Of a stretch of 64,000 bases of DNA, positions 55,026-63,093 are shown one piece after another. The stretch covers positions 3,782,001 through 3,846,000 of the forward strand of contig CP144169.1 in the NCBI GenBank assembly GCA_039636785.1. Reading direction: 5' to 3'. This DNA comes from Micrococcaceae bacterium Sec5.7. GTDB taxonomy: Bacteria > Actinomycetota > Actinomycetes > Actinomycetales > Micrococcaceae. Numbering within the stretch: position 1 is the stretch's first letter; the number at the start of each line of letters is the position of its first letter. A model generated the notes under the pieces. It had not been told where the DNA came from and did no database searches. It worked only from the letters and a program-made list of their open reading frames with translations. Made by a program: the position numbers and the translations under genes.

Positions 55026-55120
55026 GACGCTCCCGCCCAGTTACAAACCGGAAGCCCGGCGTGTTCCCAGAACACGCCGGGCTTTTCCGTGGTTGGGAGA
55101 AAGCAACCGGGCAGGAGCGC
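55026..55120. repeat. dispersed palindromic element, copy 2
   Basis: The full element: GACGCTCCCGCCCAGTTAC at the left and GCAACCGGGCAGGAGCG at the right are imperfect inverted repeats. The core stem is perfect over 14 bp (55052-55065 with 55071-55084) around CCCAG and ends in CTTTT, so it can also end transcription of the upstream transporter gene. A partial left-end copy lies at 54987-55005. Confidence 0.88.
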
Positions 55121-55145
55121 CGGGGCTCCCAACGTGAGAGCCCGG

Positions 55146-56231
55146 TCAGGTCGCATCTGCCTGCAGAACGCAGGCCAGATCGAACTTGACCGGTTCCTCC
55201 AGCTGTCCGTACGTGCACGATCCGGGGTCCCGGTCCGTCCGCCACCGCACAAACTGCGCCGTATGCCGGAACCGCGTGCCTTCCAAATGGTCGTATTTAA
55301 CTTCCACCACCCGTTCCGGGCGAAGCGGTACAAAGGACAGGTCCTTGCCTCCGCTCCACCGGCTGCCCTCGGCATTCCGTGGTGTGCGTGTGCCCTCTTC
55401 CTGCCGGGCCGAGGCCCACGGGTGCCTGTCAAAGCCGGTCACCAGCGGCTGGAGTTCGGCAAACAGTTCCTTGCGGCGCTGCATGGTCAAGGTGCCCACC
55501 ACGCCCACGTTGGCCAGTCCGCCGTCGTGGTCGTAGAGACCGAGGAGAAGCGAGCCGATCGCGTCCGGGCCACTCTTGTGAAGCCGGTAGCCGGCCAGGA
55601 CACAGTCCGCCGTGCGTTCATGCTTGATTTTGAACATGACGCGTTTGTCCGGCTGATACGTGCTGTCCAGCGCCTTAGCAATGATCCCGTCCAGGCCGGC
55701 GCCCTCAAACTGGCTAAACCACCGCTCGGCGGTCCCTTTATCCTGGGTGGCGGCCGTGAGGTGGATGGGCGCGCTGGCGGCGGAGAGCGCTTCTTCGAGG
55801 GCAGTACGCCGCTTGGCAAAGGGCCGGCCGGTCAGATCCTCTTCATCCAGGGCAAGGAGATCGAACGCCACGAACTTCGCCGGAGTCTGCGCCGCCAACA
55901 GCTTCACCCTGCTGGCGGCGGGGTGGATCCGCTGCTGGAGCGCATCAAAATCAAGCCGGTCCCCGGAGGCGCCCACCACAATAATCTCACCGTCGAGCAC
56001 ACACCGGGGCGGCAGATTCGCTTTCAGCGCCTCCACCAGTTCAGGGAAGTAGCGGGTCAATGGCTTCTCGTTGCGGCTGCCGATCTCCACGTCGTCGCCG
56101 TCGCGGAAGATGATGGAACGGAAGCCGTCCCATTTGGGCTCGAAGCTCATGATGCCGTCGGGCAGGGCAGGGACCGCCTTCGCCAGCATCGGCGCAACAG
56201 GGGGCATCACCGGCAGCTGCATACCGCCCAT
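55146..56231 (-). CDS. ligC: ATP-dependent DNA ligase, LigC type
   Basis: A 361-residue ligase with adenylation and OB domains. The adenylated Lys is K33 in FEPKWDGFR, followed by the motif III-like FDLLAL, DGIIAK and the C-terminal FKIKHERTADCVLAGYR. Mycobacterial LigC proteins have this size and act in DNA repair. The ATG at 56231 (AGGGCA upstream) is preferred to an upstream frame; 56222 is possible. It is alone and convergent with the MHS transporter gene. Confidence 0.9.
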   Translation of the reverse strand: MGGMQLPVMPPVAPMLAKAVPALPDGIMSFEPKWDGFRSIIFRDGDDVEIGSRNEKPLTRYFPELVEALKANLPPRCVLDGEIIVVGASGDRLDFDALQQRIHPAASRVKLLAAQTPAKFVAFDLLALDEEDLTGRPFAKRRTALEEALSAASAPIHLTAATQDKGTAERWFSQFEGAGLDGIIAKALDSTYQPDKRVMFKIKHERTADCVLAGYRLHKSGPDAIGSLLLGLYDHDGGLANVGVVGTLTMQRRKELFAELQPLVTGFDRHPWASARQEEGTRTPRNAEGSRWSGGKDLSFVPLRPERVVEVKYDHLEGTRFRHTAQFVRWRTDRDPGSCTYGQLEEPVKFDLACVLQADAT

Positions 56232-56348
56232 TCTTGCCCTGCGGCAGGCTCCGCGCCACCCCTCGACATCCGGCGCCCCGGGACGGCAGACCTCAACGAC
56301 GGCGACCATCCGTTTCCTTGCTTCGCACGGTCATCGTTCACGGGAGCT

Positions 56349-56415
56349 GACGTTCCTGCCCAGCTACAAACGGATGCCCGGCGTGTTCCGGAGCAAGCAA
56401 CCGGGCGGGAAGGTC
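56349..56415. repeat. dispersed palindromic element, copy 3 (deleted)
   Basis: GACGTTCCTGCCCAGCTAC at the left, CCCGGCGTGTT in the centre, and AAGCAACCGGGCGGGAAGGTC at the right match the other copies, but the second core arm (AACACGCCGGG) and about 25-30 bases around it are missing. It lies upstream of ligC. Confidence 0.75.
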
Positions 56416-56584
56416 AGGGCGCGGCCGGGCGAAGCAGCGGAAGACAGGCATGGCCAGTGGAAACGGCACCGGCACCGGAAACTAACGCGGCCCTAACCGG
56501 CAGGAAACGCGGGCGCAACAATTGCACACCACACTGGAATTGCCGGCAATAGCAGGCACCAGCTCCAGCTCAGGAGGCCCCGCC

Positions 56585-56821
56585 ATGTTGAAGGAAGCCA
56601 AAGCCCTCACAACCCGGATCCGCGCCCTGGATCAGCTCCACCGCGGCGATGAGATTGAAGCCCGCCTGTCGGTGGGGCCCGGCTACGACGATGTTGTAGT
56701 CCGCAGAGGCAGCGTCCAGGAGACAGCGCCTGGAATCGGCGTCATCTGGATCATGGACCACCACACCGGGATGCGCAAAGCCATCAATACCGATGAGTGC
56801 AGCGTCTGGCGCGTCACCTGA
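56585..56821 (+). CDS. small conserved-looking hypothetical protein
   Basis: A 78-residue protein with no family that I recognise. The N-terminal half is charged and probably helical, and the C-terminal half is predicted beta-rich (VVVRRGSV, IGVIWIMDHHTG, CSVWRV). AGGAGG lies 8 bases before the ATG, which argues for real translation. It is convergent with the MoaD-like gene. Confidence 0.6.
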   Translation: MLKEAKALTTRIRALDQLHRGDEIEARLSVGPGYDDVVVRRGSVQETAPGIGVIWIMDHHTGMRKAINTDECSVWRVT

Positions 56822-56826
56822 GCCCG

Positions 56827-57114
56827 CTATCCCCCGGCCACGGACTGGATAATCAGTACTTCCTGGCCGGCCGCCACCTCAGTTTCCAAGCCCTTGAGAC
56901 GCCGGACCTCGTCACCGTTCACGTAAATATTCACGTAACGGCGCAGCGCACCGGTCTCATCCCGCAGCCGCCTGGCCAATACCGGGTAATCCCGGGTCAC
57001 GGAATCCAGCAGCCAACCCACAGTCACCGCCGCGTCGGCGGGCGCAGTCAGTATGGACTGCCCGCCGGCGAGCGGCTGCAGAACGCTGGGAAGCAGCACG
57101 CTGATGTCAGCCAC
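56827..57114 (-). CDS. MoaD/ThiS-family ubiquitin-like protein
   Basis: A 95-residue beta-grasp protein with the terminal GG (94-95) required for adenylation or thiocarboxylation in ThiS/MoaD sulfur carriers. The fold elements run from ISVLLPSVLQPLA to VLIIQSVAGG. No moeB/thiF-type activating gene is adjacent. It lies nine bases after a BNR-repeat gene, in the same transcript, so it may serve a process other than molybdopterin or thiamine synthesis. Confidence 0.85.
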   Translation of the reverse strand: MADISVLLPSVLQPLAGGQSILTAPADAAVTVGWLLDSVTRDYPVLARRLRDETGALRRYVNIYVNGDEVRRLKGLETEVAAGQEVLIIQSVAGG

Positions 57115-57123
57115 GAAGGTTCC

Positions 57124-58254
57124 CTACCCGGCGCCCGGAGCTGCAACAGCGGAAAGAACGGCGCCAGAAACCGCCGAAACGCGCACGCACAGCACATCCG
57201 GCAGACGCGAGGCGACCTCGGTAAACGTCTCACCCTCGTCCGCGCTTGCGAAGACGGAGCCACCGCGTGTTCCGAAGTACACCCCGGCGGGTTCCGCGGA
57301 ATCCACCGAGGCAGCGTCACGGAGCACTGTGTTGTATTCCGACTGCGGCAGTCCTGAATCCAGACGCTTCCAGCTGGCCCCGGCGTCGTCCGTGCGGTGC
57401 ATGGCGAGCTTGCCCTCCGGCGGGATCCGCTCGCCGTCGGCCTTAATGGGAACCACCCAGGCAGTACCTTCACGCCGCGGGTGCGTCAGCATCACAAAAC
57501 CGAAATCGGCCGGCAGCCCTTCGGCAATGGAATCCCAGGTGTCCCCGTTGTCATCCGTGCGGTACACGCCGTGGTGGTTCTGCGCGTAAAGGCGGCCTTC
57601 GACGGCGGCATCCGCCGCGATCTTGTGAACGCACTGTCCGAATTCGGGGTTGGGATCGGGCATGAAGTACGCCGAAATACCCTTGTTGCGGGGCTCCCAG
57701 GACATCCCGCCGTCGAGCGAGCGGTAGACGCCTCCGGTGCTCATGGCCACGTGCACGTTGTCTCCGGCAGGGTTCACCACGATGGAATGCGCGGCTGCTC
57801 CGCCGTATCCGGCACCCCACTCCTGGCGGTGCGGGTGGTCCCACAGTCCCCGGTTCAGCTCGAAGTGCTCGCCGCCGTCTGTGGATTTCCACACGGAGAT
57901 CGGCTCACAGCCGGCCCAGACAACGCCCGGCCGGGACTCCGCGTCGGGGTAAATCTGCCAGATGCGCTCCAGCGCGGCCTCGGTGTCGTCGGGAAATTTG
58001 ATGGCGCCCTGTTCGGGCTCGGTCCACGTGGCGCCCAGATCATCGGAATGCACAACCGTGGGGCCCCAGTGTTCGGAGCGCACTCCCACCATGATCCTGG
58101 TCAGGCCGTCCCGCGTATCTATTCCGATGCTGGGGATTTCGCTCATCAGAAAGTGCGGGCCGGAGAGGGACCATTCGTGCCGGTCCTGGCTGGTTGCCAG
58201 CCAGAGGCCTTTTTTGGTCCCGATCGCTAAGACATAACTCTCTGCGGTAGCCAT
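57124..58254 (-). CDS. BNR-repeat (sialidase/Vps10-like) beta-propeller protein
   Basis: A 376-residue protein with several bacterial-neuraminidase-type repeats (SDDLGATW, STDGGEHF, SLDGGMSW, TDDNGDTW, TDDAGASW, SADEGETF). It lacks a signal peptide and catalytic residues of sialidase were not assigned, so glycosidase function is not supported. The ATG at 58254 is preferred, with alternatives in a GGTTGCATG repeat just upstream. It is in an operon with the MoaD-like gene. Confidence 0.75.
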   Translation of the reverse strand: MATAESYVLAIGTKKGLWLATSQDRHEWSLSGPHFLMSEIPSIGIDTRDGLTRIMVGVRSEHWGPTVVHSDDLGATWTEPEQGAIKFPDDTEAALERIWQIYPDAESRPGVVWAGCEPISVWKSTDGGEHFELNRGLWDHPHRQEWGAGYGGAAAHSIVVNPAGDNVHVAMSTGGVYRSLDGGMSWEPRNKGISAYFMPDPNPEFGQCVHKIAADAAVEGRLYAQNHHGVYRTDDNGDTWDSIAEGLPADFGFVMLTHPRREGTAWVVPIKADGERIPPEGKLAMHRTDDAGASWKRLDSGLPQSEYNTVLRDAASVDSAEPAGVYFGTRGGSVFASADEGETFTEVASRLPDVLCVRVSAVSGAVLSAVAAPGAG

Positions 58255-58382
58255 GCAACCCATGCAACCACTCATGCCCGGAGGCCGCAATGGTTTTCCG
58301 GGCTGATGCCCGGTATTGACGCTGCTACGCGGGACGGGCATCTGCCTTGGGCGGCGTCCCGCAGGGTGGTACGGTGACGCAT

Positions 58383-59816
58383 ATGTCCGCCCTCGTCTCC
58401 GCCTCGCAGCGCAGCCTCGCCGCTCTTGTCGGAAGACTCTCAGCCTTGCTGCCGCCTCTGGCAGCGGGCGTCCTGAAGTCCGTAAAGGCGTTCGCGCCCC
58501 GCCACCCTGCCCAGGTGATTGTCCTCGGGTTCGCCGCGGCTGTCGCTGCAGGCACTGCGCTGCTGATGCTTCCGGCGGCAAAGCAGGGATCGGGTGGCGC
58601 CACATTGCTGGAGGCACTTTTCACCGCCACATCATCTGTCTGCGTCACCGGCCTGATCACTGTGGACACCCCGGTGTTCTGGAGCGGATTCGGACACGTG
58701 GTCATCCTGATGCTGATCCAGATCGGCGGGTTCGGGGTGATGTCCTTCGGCACACTGCTTGGCGTTCTGACCGCCCGCAGGCTGGGCCTGCGGTCCCGCA
58801 TATCCGCGGCAGCCGAAACCAAGGCCACAGGTTTTGGTGACGTGCGGCAGGTCCTGCTCGGCGTGCTGTCCATCAGCCTGGCCGTGGAGGCGGTTTTGGC
58901 GCTGATCCTGATGGTCCGCTTTATGGCCGGGTACGGCTACCCCGCGGGCAAGGCTCTGTGGGAAGGGGTATTCCACTCGGTGTCCTCCTTCAATAACGCC
59001 GGATTCGCGCTGTATTCGGACAACCTCATGGGGTTCGTGGGTGACCCCTGGGTTTGCCTGCCGATCGCGGCCGCTGTGATCATCGGCGGTTTGGGGTTTC
59101 CAGTGCTTTTCGAACTGCGCCGCCAGTACCGCCGGCCCGTCCACTGGAGCATGAACACGAAATTGGTTCTCGTGGGGTCCGCCCTTCTTCTGGTCAGCGG
59201 AACGGTTTTCCTCACCGCCGTCGAATGGTCCAACCCGGCAACACTCGGTGGGCTGAAGCCCGGGGAGCGGGTACTGGCTGGCTTCTTCCAGTCAGTGATC
59301 ACCCGCACGGCCGGCTTCAACAGCATCGACATCGGCAAGATGGACCCGGTGTCCTGGATGGGCATGGATATCCTGATGTTCATCGGCGGCGGCCCGGCTG
59401 GCACGGCCGGTGGCCTGAAGATCACCACCTTCGCGGTGCTGTTCTTCATCCTGTCCACTGAAGTCCGCGGCGGAACGGCCGTGAACATTTTCGGTAAAAG
59501 ACTCTCCCGCGCCGTGCACCGCCAGGCCATCACCGTTGTCCTCCTGGCAATCGCCCTCGTGGTCGGTTCCACCATGTTTCTCATGCTGATCACGGACTTC
59601 GGGCAGGAACGGCTTCTCTTTGAGGTGATCTCGGCTTTTGCAACGGTGGGCCTCTCCACCGGCATCACCGCCGGCCTTCCCCCGGCGGGGCAGATAGTCC
59701 TGATTCTGCTGATGTTCATCGGCCGTCTGGGCCCCGTCACCCTGGGCGCCGCCCTGGCCCTGCGCCAACGACCCGTGCTCTATGAATACCCGAAGGAAAG
59801 GCCACTCATTGGCTAA
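58383..59816 (+). CDS. trkH: TrkH/KtrB-family potassium transporter
   Basis: A 477-residue K+ transporter with about ten helices and the four pore-loop repeats of the family (TATSSVCVTGL, SVSSFNNAGF, VITRTAGFNS, ATVGLSTG). The ATG at 58383 is given; a GTG at 58374 has AGGGTGG four bases before it and is a strong alternative. It works with the RCK-domain subunit encoded next, whose start lies inside this gene. Confidence 0.93.
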   Translation: MSALVSASQRSLAALVGRLSALLPPLAAGVLKSVKAFAPRHPAQVIVLGFAAAVAAGTALLMLPAAKQGSGGATLLEALFTATSSVCVTGLITVDTPVFWSGFGHVVILMLIQIGGFGVMSFGTLLGVLTARRLGLRSRISAAAETKATGFGDVRQVLLGVLSISLAVEAVLALILMVRFMAGYGYPAGKALWEGVFHSVSSFNNAGFALYSDNLMGFVGDPWVCLPIAAAVIIGGLGFPVLFELRRQYRRPVHWSMNTKLVLVGSALLLVSGTVFLTAVEWSNPATLGGLKPGERVLAGFFQSVITRTAGFNSIDIGKMDPVSWMGMDILMFIGGGPAGTAGGLKITTFAVLFFILSTEVRGGTAVNIFGKRLSRAVHRQAITVVLLAIALVVGSTMFLMLITDFGQERLLFEVISAFATVGLSTGITAGLPPAGQIVLILLMFIGRLGPVTLGAALALRQRPVLYEYPKERPLIG

Positions 59817-60504
59817 GAACATGTTCTCCTCCCGCACCGCAGGGCGCCTCGCCCAGGCGGACTCCGTCGTCGTCATCGGGCTGGGCCGCTTCGGCGGCTC
59901 ACTGGCACTGGAGCTCGAAGCTCAGGGCACCGATGTACTGGGCATCGACTTCAGCGAAGAAATCGTCCAGTCCTTCAACGGCCGTCTCACGCACGTGGTA
60001 CGCGCCGATTCCACCAAGGAAGAAGTGCTCCGCCAGCTCTCAGTCCACGAGTTTGACCGTGCAGTGGTGGGAATCGGAACCGACATTGAGGCCAGCATCC
60101 TGACCACCTCCCGCCTGATCACCTTCCGCCGGCCGCAGATCTGGGCCAAAGCAATCAGCGAACCCCACGCCGAAATCCTTGGCCAGCTCGGCGTGGAACA
60201 CGTCATCCGCCCCGAGCATGACATGGGAAAACGCGTTGCCCACCTGGTTCGCGGGTCGATCCTGGACTATGTCGAATTCGAGGATGACTTCGTGATGGTA
60301 AGGACAAGCCCGCCTGCGGTGGCCCGTGACCGGCCACTCGGTGTGCTGGGCCTCAGGGACAAGTACGGAATCACCATCGTCGCCGTCAAACGCACCGGAG
60401 GCGTGTGGGGGCACACCACGGCCCAGACAGTTCTGTACGACGATGATCAGATCATCGTGCAGGGAAGCAAGACCCAGGCCGAAAACTTCAGCACCCTCGC
60501 CTGA
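59809..60504 (+). CDS. trkA: TrkA-family potassium uptake regulator (RCK domain)
   Basis: A 231-residue gating subunit. The nucleotide-binding VVVIGLGRFGGSLALEL motif is at about 20-36, with the acidic residue in GIDFSEE after it. A C-terminal RCK_C domain (about 150-225) follows. The TTG at 59809 overlaps the trkH stop by eight bases and has AAGGAAAGG six bases before it; the ATG at 59821 is an alternative. It forms the Ktr/Trk complex with the preceding gene. Confidence 0.92.
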   Translation: MAKNMFSSRTAGRLAQADSVVVIGLGRFGGSLALELEAQGTDVLGIDFSEEIVQSFNGRLTHVVRADSTKEEVLRQLSVHEFDRAVVGIGTDIEASILTTSRLITFRRPQIWAKAISEPHAEILGQLGVEHVIRPEHDMGKRVAHLVRGSILDYVEFEDDFVMVRTSPPAVARDRPLGVLGLRDKYGITIVAVKRTGGVWGHTTAQTVLYDDDQIIVQGSKTQAENFSTLA

Positions 60505-60585
60505 CTCCGGCGCGCTGCTGCCGGCCGCGCGAACCTGCTGCCGCCAGCGCGAAAGTCCCCACCGGCAGGGTGAACGCCGGCGAGG

Positions 60586-60786
60586 CTAGTCGACGAATTC
60601 GGACTGCGTCTCGATGAAGTCCCAGTCCGCCTCCGTCAGCACACTTGACACGGTGTCGGGATGCGGCCCGCCTGCCTCGGCAATGGCCTGCAGCACGGAC
60701 AGCGGGAGTTCCCCCGCCCCCAGGTTGTCGCGCAGCCATTGCTTGGTGTTCAGATCCAAGTCGAGCCACCACATGAAGATTTCCAC
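60586..60786 (-). CDS. small hypothetical protein
   Basis: A 66-residue protein with no family that I recognise. It starts VEIFMWWLDLDLN, has an alternating polar/hydrophobic pattern and an acidic C-terminus. GTG at 60786 has AAGGGATGG upstream; an ATG at 60813 is also open. It is divergent from nothing obvious and lies between trkA and the ars operon. Confidence 0.5.
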   Translation of the reverse strand: MEIFMWWLDLDLNTKQWLRDNLGAGELPLSVLQAIAEAGGPHPDTVSSVLTEADWDFIETQSEFVD

Positions 60787-60912
60787 GGCTAACCATCCCT
60801 TCCTATGCCTCAACGTTAGGCGTCGGTGTTACCGGGTTCAATAGCTACGGTGCACCCCGGCGTCAGAGCCTCAGGCCCAGGCCCGCCGGGACATTCCCGC
60901 GGGGCGCCGCGG

Positions 60913-61011
60913 GAACGTCCCTGCCCGGTTACTGGCTGGGGTGGCCGGCGTGTTTGGAGCGACACGCCGGGCCATGGCGTGATTGGACAAAGGCAACCGG
61001 GCAGGAGCGCC
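60913..61011. repeat. dispersed palindromic element, copy 4
   Basis: GAACGTCCCTGCCCGGTTAC (60913-60932) at the left and GGCAACCGGGCAGGAGCGCC at the right frame a core stem of CCGGCGTGT (60945-60953) and ACACGCCGG (60962-60970) with an 8-base loop. It lies 22 bases after the arsR stop and may terminate it. Confidence 0.85.
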
Positions 61012-61033
61012 ACGGGCCGTCTGAATACTCTGG

Positions 61034-61384
61034 CTACAGCCCGGAGATGCCGTTCGCCAACGAGTCCAGTGCGCCCGGAACCAGCGAATAGTAAGCCCAG
61101 GTGCCGCGCTTTTCGCGGTGCAGCAGGCCGGCGTCCACCAGGATTTTGAGGTGGTGCGAGACTGTGGGCTGACCCAGCTCCAGCGGTTCGGTGAGATCGC
61201 AGACGCAGGCTTCGCCGCCGTCGGACGCCTTGACAATGGACAGGAGCCGCAGGCGGTTCGGGTCAGCGAGCGCCTTGAACAGCTGCGCTTTGCCTTGTGC
61301 TTCCTCGGCGCCCAGCGCGGGGGCGCCGGCAGGTACGCAGCAGGCGTCAACCTCGGTGATCTCCAGCATCTGGACGGCAGTCAT
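61034..61384 (-). CDS. arsR: ArsR-family arsenic-responsive repressor
   Basis: A 116-residue winged-helix repressor. The metal-binding segment near the recognition helix is ACVCDLTEP (C60, C62), and two N-terminal cysteines are C15 and C16. C15/C16 plus a Cys on the other subunit form the As(III) site in Corynebacterium glutamicum ArsR, so the protein is likely of that subtype. The HTH is at about 70-90 (GQPTVSHHLKILVDAGLL). It is divergent from acr3 over a palindromic operator. Confidence 0.92.
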   Translation of the reverse strand: MTAVQMLEITEVDACCVPAGAPALGAEEAQGKAQLFKALADPNRLRLLSIVKASDGGEACVCDLTEPLELGQPTVSHHLKILVDAGLLHREKRGTWAYYSLVPGALDSLANGISGL

Positions 61385-61403
61385 ACCTCCATTATGCACA
61401 TAG

Positions 61404-61456
61404 ATTGACATTCATCGATATATCTGTGAATACTTCATATATCGACAAACATCAAT
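61404..61456. promoter_or_regulatory. ars operator between arsR and acr3
   Basis: ATTGACATTCATCGATATAT (61404-61423) and ATATATCGACAAACATCAAT (61437-61456) are reverse complements in 16 of 20 positions, with 13 bases between. The position between divergent arsR and acr3 and the TCGATATAT cores fit an ArsR operator. Confidence 0.75.
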
Positions 61457-61482
61457 CTTGACCCGAAGCAGCCAGGAGCACC

Positions 61483-62568
61483 GTGACAATCCAAACCAGT
61501 ACACCGGCACCAGCCGGAGCTGAAATTGCAGCCGCCCCCGGCAAACTGTCCACCCTGGACCGCTTCCTCCCCGCCTGGATCATCGCCGCCATGGCCGGCG
61601 GGTTGCTGCTCGGAAACCTTCTGCCCGGACTGGCTACCGCGCTGGAGGCAGTGAAGATCGGCGAGGTCTCGCTGCCCATTGCCGTCGGCCTGCTGGTGAT
61701 GATGTATCCGGTACTGGCCAAGGTCCGCTATGACCAGACACACCAGGTCATCAGTGACCGGAAGCTGCTGATCACCTCGCTCGTGCTCAACTGGGTCCTC
61801 GCCCCGGCGTTCATGTTCGCGCTGGCCTGGATCTTCATCCCGGACCTGCCCGAATACCGCACCGGCCTGATCATTGTTGGCCTGGCCCGCTGCATCGCCA
61901 TGGTGATGATCTGGAATGACCTCGCCTGCGGTGACCGTGAAGCCGCTGCCGTGCTGGTAGCAATCAACTCGGTCTTCCAGGTCATCGCGTTGGGTGCCCT
62001 GGGCTGGTTCTACCTGCAGCTGCTGCCCTCATGGCTCGGCCTGCCCGCCACCAGCGCCGATTTCTCCTTCTGGGCCATCACCGCATCCGTCCTCATCTTC
62101 CTCGGCATTCCGCTTCTGGCCGGCTTCCTCACCCGCACCATCGGCGAGCGCGCCAGGGGCCGCGACTGGTACGAGAACAAGTTCCTGCCCAAGCTCGGCC
62201 CCTGGGCCCTGTACGGCCTGCTGTTCACCATCGCCCTGCTGTTCGCACTGCAGGGCGGCACCATCGTGGCCCGTCCCCTGGACGTTGCCCGGATCGCGCT
62301 GCCGCTGCTGGTCTACTTCCTGGTGGTCTTCGGCGCCGGCATGCTGATCGGCCGCTGGCTTGACCTGGGGTACGCCAAAACCACCACCCTGGCCTTCACC
62401 GCCGCCGGGAACAACTTCGAGCTGGCCATCGCCGTGGCGATCGGCACCTTCGGCGTGACGTCCGGGCAGGCGCTGGCCGGCGTCGTGGGGCCCTTGATCG
62501 AAGTACCGGTACTTGTTGCACTTGTGTACGGGGCGCTGTGGGCCCGCAATCGCTTTTTCACCAGCTGA
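61483..62568 (+). CDS. acr3: ACR3-family arsenite efflux transporter
   Basis: A ten-helix arsenite exporter of 361 residues. The conserved Cys is in GLARCIAMVMIWNDLACGD (C137). It exports As(III) by antiport. GTG start with AGGAG in front. It is the first gene of the plus-strand ars operon and divergent from arsR. Confidence 0.95.
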   Translation: MTIQTSTPAPAGAEIAAAPGKLSTLDRFLPAWIIAAMAGGLLLGNLLPGLATALEAVKIGEVSLPIAVGLLVMMYPVLAKVRYDQTHQVISDRKLLITSLVLNWVLAPAFMFALAWIFIPDLPEYRTGLIIVGLARCIAMVMIWNDLACGDREAAAVLVAINSVFQVIALGALGWFYLQLLPSWLGLPATSADFSFWAITASVLIFLGIPLLAGFLTRTIGERARGRDWYENKFLPKLGPWALYGLLFTIALLFALQGGTIVARPLDVARIALPLLVYFLVVFGAGMLIGRWLDLGYAKTTTLAFTAAGNNFELAIAVAIGTFGVTSGQALAGVVGPLIEVPVLVALVYGALWARNRFFTS

Positions 62569-62606
62569 CCCCGGATAGCCCGATGAACCCGCAAAGGAAC
62601 CCCGAG

Positions 62607-63020
62607 ATGACCGAAAAGACGCCCTCCGTCCTCTTCGTCTGCGTCCACAACGCCGGACGCTCCCAGATGGCCGCGGCATTCCTCACCACCCTCTCAGAGG
62701 GCCGGATCGAGGTCCGCTCCGCCGGGTCCCAGCCCGCTGACAAAGTAAACCCGGCCGCCGTCGAGGCCATGGCGGAACTCGGCATCGACATGTCCGCCGA
62801 GATCCCCAAAATCCTCACCACTGAGGCCGTCAAGGAGTCCGACGTGGTGATCACCATGGGCTGCGGCGACGAATGCCCGTACTTCCCAGGCAAGCGCTAC
62901 GAGGACTGGGTACTGGAGGACCCCGCAGGTCAGGGAGTGGAGGCCGTCCGCCCCATCCGGGACGAGATCAAGGCCCGGATCGAAGGCCTGATCGACTCCC
63001 TCATCCCCGCCGCCAAGTAA
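62607..63020 (+). CDS. arsC: arsenate reductase (LMW-phosphatase fold, mycothiol type)
   Basis: A 137-residue arsenate reductase with the LMW phosphatase loop CVHNAGRS (C-x5-R) and a later MGCGDECPYFPGKRYEDW. It reduces As(V) to As(III) for export by Acr3. The resemblance to the corynebacterial enzymes suggests use of mycothiol. The ATG at 62607 has AAAGGAA upstream; 62583 is an alternative. Confidence 0.93.
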   Translation: MTEKTPSVLFVCVHNAGRSQMAAAFLTTLSEGRIEVRSAGSQPADKVNPAAVEAMAELGIDMSAEIPKILTTEAVKESDVVITMGCGDECPYFPGKRYEDWVLEDPAGQGVEAVRPIRDEIKARIEGLIDSLIPAAK

Positions 63021-63093
63021 CCGGCGCCGGTGACCTCAATCAGCGGCTGTCACCCACGCCCATACCCCAAGCGAAGGAGAGGAGGTGAGCTGA

